Shown here: positions 30,146 through 34,120 of the stretch, piece after piece
Numbering within the stretch: position 1 is the first letter of the stretch
How the letters are laid out: the number at the start of each line of letters is the position of its first letter
Assembly (NCBI GenBank): GCA_001778235.1
Contig: MFGJ01000006.1
Coordinates: 162,092-196,211 of the forward strand
Reading direction: 5' to 3'
From: Candidatus Falkowbacteria bacterium RIFOXYC2_FULL_36_12
Lineage (GTDB): Bacteria > Patescibacteriota > Patescibacteriia > UBA11705
DNA length: 34,120 nucleotides
Program-made: the position numbers and the translations under genes
The notes under the pieces: model-generated
The model's input: the letters and a program-made list of their open reading frames with translations, nothing else
Told to the model about the DNA's origin: nothing
The model's database searches: none

Positions 30146-31008
30146 AAAAGATCTTGATCACAGGAGCTAATGGTTTTGTTGGAAAAAAAGTTGCTGAATT
30201 TTTAGCTAATCAAGGATTTTTACTTACCGCGATAGTTCGGAATAAGCAGTGGGCTAATCAGAATATACAGTTCATTGAAGCTGATCTAAAGGATATTGAA
30301 AAATTAAAGCTTGATAAAGACTTTGATTTGGTAATTCATTTGGCGGCTAGTCTACAAATGTATGAAAAGAATGGTCGATTGTATGCTGATAACATTAAAA
30401 TTACCAGAAAATTGGTAGATTATTTCAAAAATACCAGAACATATTTTATCTATTCCAGCTCGATTGAGGTTGTTGGACCAACCAAAGCTCAAATGATTGA
30501 TGAAAAATCAAAATCAGAGCCAACAACACCTTATGGCTGGGTAAAGGGTGACTGTGAAGAATATATCAGAAATTCAGGGTTAAACCATGCAATTTTGAGA
30601 TTTGGTAATGTCTCTGATCAAAATACAGGCTTGGAAAAGGAAGTATTGAAAATATTAGAGCAAAACAAGCTTCAATCGTGGGTGATGAAAAATGTATTGG
30701 TTGATTATGAGCTTAATATTATTGAAGTTGAAAAAATAGTCCAGGCAATTTATAAAATAATTAAAATCAGTCCTGTCAAACAAACTTATTTTTTAACTGA
30801 TAAAATTATTTCCATTAAAGATATTGCAGTAAAAAATGGTATTGAAAGAAAAAACCGAAAAATATTCTTGCCTTTGGTGATGTTTGTGGTCAGTATTCTT
30901 GGAGTCTTTGGACGAGGAAGCCTGATCGGCTATATCTGTTCCGGCGGAATGAGTCGAAAATACAGAAGATATTCCAATGCGAAAATTCTGCAAGATTTAA
31001 ATATATGA
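30142..31008 (+). CDS. NAD-dependent epimerase/dehydratase (extended SDR)
   Basis: 288 residues from ATG 30142, chosen over ATG 30130 because KKILITGANGFVGKKVAEFL is the normal N-terminus and it overlaps the previous stop as ATGA. Rossmann GANGFVG, then AADLKDIE-like Asp, LVIHLAASLQM, SSSIEVVGPT (catalytic Ser) and YGWVK (Tyr-x3-Lys). The C-terminal part has a hydrophobic stretch (IFLPLVMFVVSILGVFGRGS), unusual for soluble sugar epimerases and similar to 3-beta-hydroxysteroid or lipid-linked-sugar SDRs. The substrate could be a nucleotide sugar or a lipid-linked one. Confidence 0.85.
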   Translation: MKKILITGANGFVGKKVAEFLANQGFLLTAIVRNKQWANQNIQFIEADLKDIEKLKLDKDFDLVIHLAASLQMYEKNGRLYADNIKITRKLVDYFKNTRTYFIYSSSIEVVGPTKAQMIDEKSKSEPTTPYGWVKGDCEEYIRNSGLNHAILRFGNVSDQNTGLEKEVLKILEQNKLQSWVMKNVLVDYELNIIEVEKIVQAIYKIIKISPVKQTYFLTDKIISIKDIAVKNGIERKNRKIFLPLVMFVVSILGVFGRGSLIGYICSGGMSRKYRRYSNAKILQDLNI

Positions 31009-31955
31009 TGCCTGAAATAAGTGTAATCATCCCAACATACAATCGGCTTGAAACACTTAAAAAATGTCTATTGGCGCTCAAAAACAATAAATTCAATCAA
31101 CCCTTTGAAGTGATTATAATTGACGATGGTTCAAACGATAATACTTTTAGTGAAATAAAACAATTTTTACAGCAAAATAATTTATCAAACTTTGAAATTT
31201 ATAATCAGAAAAATGGTGGCCCAAGTAAAGCCAGAAACCATGGGATAAATTTAGCCAAGGCTGAAATTATACTTATTATCGGCGACGATAGTATTGCTGA
31301 TCCGCAGTTACTGGCTGAACATCATAACTGGAATAAATTCAAATATTCACAAAAAAATATTGCGATTCTCGGTCATGATGAATGGGATCCGGAGATTGAA
31401 ATTACACCATTTATGAGATGGATCGATGATACAGGAATGCAATTTAGCTATCATCGATTTGACAATGAACATTCACCAACTTGGGGAGATTTGTGGACTT
31501 GCAATATTTCTCTGAAAAAAAGTTTTTTACAAAAATATGGTTTGTTTGATGAAGATTTTCCCTATGCTGCTTGGGAAGATGTTGAGCTGGGCTGGCGACT
31601 AAGCAAGTTTAACTTCGCGATCAAATACCACAAAGGAGCAAAAGTTGTTCATCATCACCCAACGGTTTTTAATAATGTGAAACAACGAATGTTTTACCAT
31701 GGATTTTCTCAAAAAATCTTGGCAGGAAAACTTGGTGATGAATATTATAATAAACTGTGGCAGGAACCATACAAGTCCAGCTTAAGAATTTTAGATAAAA
31801 TATTGACCTATAGTGGGTTACTGTTTCTACTTGATAAGACGGCTAATTGGCTTCAATATAAAAAAGTTATCAATTCAATTTTTTATCCAGTATTGTATCA
31901 TTATAAATTAAAAGGCTTTGAACATTATGACAAAACAAAAAATATTAATACTTAA
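31005..31955 (+). CDS. Glycosyltransferase family 2
   Basis: 316 residues starting in the ATGATG overlap of the epimerase gene. VIIPTYNRLETLKKC, IIDDGSNDNT and GDDSIADPQLL (donor motif GDDS in place of a plain DXD), then AAWEDVELGWRLSKFNFAIKYHKGA as the acceptor-side motif. The C-terminus has aromatic amphipathic helices (LTYSGLLFLLDKTANWLQYKK), without clear membrane-spanning helices. It overlaps the last radical SAM gene by 29 nt. Confidence 0.9.
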   Translation: MMPEISVIIPTYNRLETLKKCLLALKNNKFNQPFEVIIIDDGSNDNTFSEIKQFLQQNNLSNFEIYNQKNGGPSKARNHGINLAKAEIILIIGDDSIADPQLLAEHHNWNKFKYSQKNIAILGHDEWDPEIEITPFMRWIDDTGMQFSYHRFDNEHSPTWGDLWTCNISLKKSFLQKYGLFDEDFPYAAWEDVELGWRLSKFNFAIKYHKGAKVVHHHPTVFNNVKQRMFYHGFSQKILAGKLGDEYYNKLWQEPYKSSLRILDKILTYSGLLFLLDKTANWLQYKKVINSIFYPVLYHYKLKGFEHYDKTKNINT

Positions 31956-33366
31956 TTCAGTTGGAAAAGATGAAAATAATAATTTTTTTATCCATTTTCC
32001 GAGTCGCTGGACGGCGCTGGTAAAAGAACACAAGGCATTTACATTTTATCCTTATGAATTGGCATATCTTTCAACCTTGTTGAAGCGGGAGACTGAACAC
32101 GAGGTAAAAATGTATGATGGCAATCTGCTAAATTTAAATTGGCAAGAATATTTTGACTTAATAAAAGATGATAAACCTGATTTTGCGATTTTTGAGACAT
32201 CTACGGCTGTTTATAATGAAGATTTGAAACTGGCGAAAAAACTCAAGCAAACTTTTGGCACAAAAATAATATTCACCGGGCAACATCCGACTGCCATGCC
32301 CGAGCAAACCCTGCAAGACGGCATTGATTTTGTTTGCATTGGCGAGTTTGAAGATACTTTGCTTGATTTTTTCACCAATGGATTAAATCCAAACATTGCT
32401 GGCATATTCCCTCATGGCTATCGTCCACCATTGAATATAAACAAATTGCCTTTCCCTGAAGATGAAGATATAAAGAGAAATCAATATTATGATATTGGAG
32501 GTTGTGATTTCAAAGAAATTGAATTTTTTGCTTCCCGCGGTTGTCCGATGAAATGCAATTACTGTGTTTGTGGTAATCTATATTATGATCCAAAAACTCC
32601 AAACTATCGAGTCCGCGAGGTGAAGAGCATTATTGATGAGATAAAACAGCTAAAAGAAAAATATCCAGAAATGGAAGGAATTTTTTATGATGAAGAATAT
32701 CATAATGTAAACAAACAATTTATCATGGATTTGTGTCAGGCTAAAATTGATAATGGACTGGATAAATTAAAATATAATGCCATGTGCGGATACTGGACTA
32801 TGGATGAGGAGATGCTACGAAAGATGAAGCAAGCTGGTTATTATAAACTGCGAATTGGTATAGAAACTGTGAGTGAAGAGAGTCTCAAGGCGATTCGAAA
32901 AAATATAAATGTGACAAATCTTAAAACTATTTTGAAATTGGCCAAAGAAATTGGGATCCAAATGTATGGAACTTTTACTTTTGGCAGTCTTGGTTCAAAT
33001 GATACTGAAGACAAAAAAACCATTGAATTTATCAAAGAATGTCTAAAAGAAGATTTACTGGCTGATTATCAAATATCTCTATGTACACCTCAACCAGGCA
33101 CACCATTTTATGATTATTTAAAACAAAATAATTTATTTCTAACTAATGATTTTAGCAAATTTGATGGTGGGACTGCGGTTTACAGTTATCCAAACTATAG
33201 CAAGGAGCAGATTGAGGCCAATTGTCAGAAGGCAACACAAATTTATATCCGGAGCCAAGTATTAAGTCCGAGTATTTTCAAAATTATAAAAAGAAATATT
33301 GAGAAACACGGACTGGGGCATACGATTAAATACGGTTTTATTACACTGAAAAATATTATTAAATAA
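31927..33366 (+). CDS. B12-binding radical SAM protein
   Basis: 479 residues from ATG 31927 (TTG 31918 is less likely). The B12-binding-like domain shows FYPYELAYLSTLLKR, HEVKMYDGN, DFAIFETSTAVYNEDL and FTGQHPTAMPEQTL, followed by IGEFEDTLLDF. Radical SAM cysteines 206, 210 and 213 (RGCPMKCNYC, CX3CX2C) are followed closely by another Cys (VCGN). GIFYDEEYHNVN, RIGIETVSEESLKAIRK and GTFTFGSLGSND are the later barrel strands. Substrate unknown. It starts inside the GT2 gene and ends 1 nt before the methyltransferase. Confidence 0.9.
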   Translation: MTKQKILILNSVGKDENNNFFIHFPSRWTALVKEHKAFTFYPYELAYLSTLLKRETEHEVKMYDGNLLNLNWQEYFDLIKDDKPDFAIFETSTAVYNEDLKLAKKLKQTFGTKIIFTGQHPTAMPEQTLQDGIDFVCIGEFEDTLLDFFTNGLNPNIAGIFPHGYRPPLNINKLPFPEDEDIKRNQYYDIGGCDFKEIEFFASRGCPMKCNYCVCGNLYYDPKTPNYRVREVKSIIDEIKQLKEKYPEMEGIFYDEEYHNVNKQFIMDLCQAKIDNGLDKLKYNAMCGYWTMDEEMLRKMKQAGYYKLRIGIETVSEESLKAIRKNINVTNLKTILKLAKEIGIQMYGTFTFGSLGSNDTEDKKTIEFIKECLKEDLLADYQISLCTPQPGTPFYDYLKQNNLFLTNDFSKFDGGTAVYSYPNYSKEQIEANCQKATQIYIRSQVLSPSIFKIIKRNIEKHGLGHTIKYGFITLKNIIK

Positions 33367-33367
33367 T

Positions 33368-33991
33368 ATGGAACCACACAGTCGCAAGGTTGAAGAATTG
33401 ATTGAAAAATGGGTAACGCCTGGCTCAAAATGTTTGGATGTCGGTTGTGGAACAGGAATCAATACGGTTAAATTAAGTCACAAGACAGAGCAGGTGACTG
33501 GTTTTGATATTGCAAATTATACCAAAGAACATTTTGTTAAAAAGTTTGAGTTTGTATTAGGTCAAGACAAGAAATTGTGCTTTGATGAAAATAATTTTGA
33601 CTTTGTGACTTCTTGGGATGTGGTTGAACATGTTGATGATGATTTAAATTTTTTGAAAGAAATATATCGAGTATTGAAATTTGGCGGAGTAGGACTTGTA
33701 AGTACTCCAAACAGACAAAGGTTATCAAACCGTTTACTGAAATTAGCTGGAAAAGAAATTAAATATCCCTATTATCTTGGGACAGAAGATGATGGAGTCG
33801 GGGAAATCTGTCATTTGCGCGAATATACCATGAATGAACTGATTGAATTAGCCAGGAAAGCAAACTTCGAAGTTTTGGCTAATCATGGAGTTTATCTTGG
33901 TTTTCATGGTGGAATCAAAACAGGAATTTTCAATGTACCAAGATTTCTACAGCCTCTGACACAGCATTTGTTTATTGTTTTGCGGAAATAA
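33368..33991 (+). CDS. Class I SAM-dependent methyltransferase
   Basis: 207 residues. Motif I CLDVGCGTGINTV, VTGFDIA, NNFDFVTSWDVVEHVDDD and LKFGGVGLVSTPNRQRL are the SAM-binding core. The VGEICHLREYTMNELIELARKANFEV segment is shared by UbiG-like and glycan O-methyltransferases. The last gene of the nine-gene run; no terminator is recognisable in the 129 nt that follow. A terminal-capping O-methylation is possible but unproven. Confidence 0.88.
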   Translation: MEPHSRKVEELIEKWVTPGSKCLDVGCGTGINTVKLSHKTEQVTGFDIANYTKEHFVKKFEFVLGQDKKLCFDENNFDFVTSWDVVEHVDDDLNFLKEIYRVLKFGGVGLVSTPNRQRLSNRLLKLAGKEIKYPYYLGTEDDGVGEICHLREYTMNELIELARKANFEVLANHGVYLGFHGGIKTGIFNVPRFLQPLTQHLFIVLRK

Positions 33992-34120
33992 GTTTTTCAG
34001 AAGACTGCTTCACCCAAGCATCATGTAGGAAATGGGTTCGCAGAAGTGAGTGTCGGGTGGCGGGTGGTGAGTGGGTGATGTCAATGTCCATCTCTTTTGC
34101 GAGGAACGATTTATGAATAA
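33992..34120 (+). other. Repeat-like non-coding tail of the window
   Basis: No gene seen. GGGTTCGCAGAAGTGAGTG (34033-34051) resembles tGGTTCGCAGAgTaac at 16277-16291, and the following gggtggcgggtggtgagtggg is low-complexity G/T sequence like the tails of the palindromic repeats. The end tttgcgaggaacgattt resembles the gtgaggaacgcgaag start of the 22.5 kb array. Confidence 0.35.

Noticed and set aside
26014-33991. Natural-product antibiotic cluster
   Set aside because: Radical SAM, methyltransferase and aminotransferase genes would fit, but GTs, SDR and CDP-alcohol enzyme, and the absence of peptide or polyketide machinery, favour a cell-envelope glycan.
1-34120. Recoded TGA (Gly), as in Gracilibacteria/SR1
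   Set aside because: Several clear genes end in TGA exactly where family length predicts, for example ugd and the GT2-GT4 fusion.

Overview
The window is a 34 kb, AT-rich chromosomal segment with standard stop usage (TGA, TAA and TAG all end clear genes). Everything runs on the + strand except a small three-gene islet at 20.6-21.7 kb. Short intergenic gaps, heavy start/stop overlap, mostly absent Shine-Dalgarno (SD) sites, many glycosyltransferases and B12-type radical SAM proteins, and dispersed palindromic repeats all suggest a Candidatus Patescibacteria (CPR; Parcubacteria-like) genome. That placement is inference; no rRNA or marker gene is present.

Layout: (1) 1-3124, three glycosyltransferases, the first cut by the window edge. 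(2) 3056-4395, an islet holding tRNA-Trp, whose precursor can form a long alternative hairpin, and two orphan small genes with near-consensus promoters, structured leaders, strong SDs and terminators. (3) 4396-10819, a mixed block: AI-2E/PerM-type membrane protein, an unusual tandem ABC ATPase, apt, a GNAT-like protein, a possible permuted papain-like hydrolase, an unknown gene and an MTA/purine nucleoside phosphorylase. Apt and the phosphorylase together imply adenine salvage. (4) 10819-16242, a glycan operon: Wzx-type flippase (apparently without a canonical start), polyprenol-phosphate GT2, UDP-glucuronate decarboxylase, UDP-glucose dehydrogenase and a membrane GT2. This predicts UDP-Glc to UDP-GlcA to UDP-Xyl and export of a lipid-linked sugar. 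(5) 16478-20588, a radical SAM protein, a YdjM-like membrane protein and a GT2-GT4 fusion whose linker encodes a GC-rich palindrome. (6) 20663-22816, the minus-strand islet of three small genes, then a deoxyribosyltransferase-like gene, a GIY-YIG protein and roughly 100-bp hairpin repeats. (7) 22826-24748, a second radical SAM protein and a small exported protein. (8) 24789-33991, a nine-gene run with every junction overlapping or separated by 1 nt: sugar aminotransferase, methyltransferase, CDP-alcohol phosphotransferase, GT4, radical SAM, NAD epimerase, GT2, radical SAM, methyltransferase.

The strongest candidate for an undescribed system is region 8, with the related radical SAM genes at 16.5 and 22.8 kb. 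It looks like a pathway for a modified, possibly lipid- or phosphodiester-linked, amino-sugar glycan; the chemistry of its radical SAM steps cannot be read from sequence. The strongest structural oddities are the 21-bp stem enclosing tRNA-Trp and a palindrome family whose copies differ by paired, compensatory substitutions.
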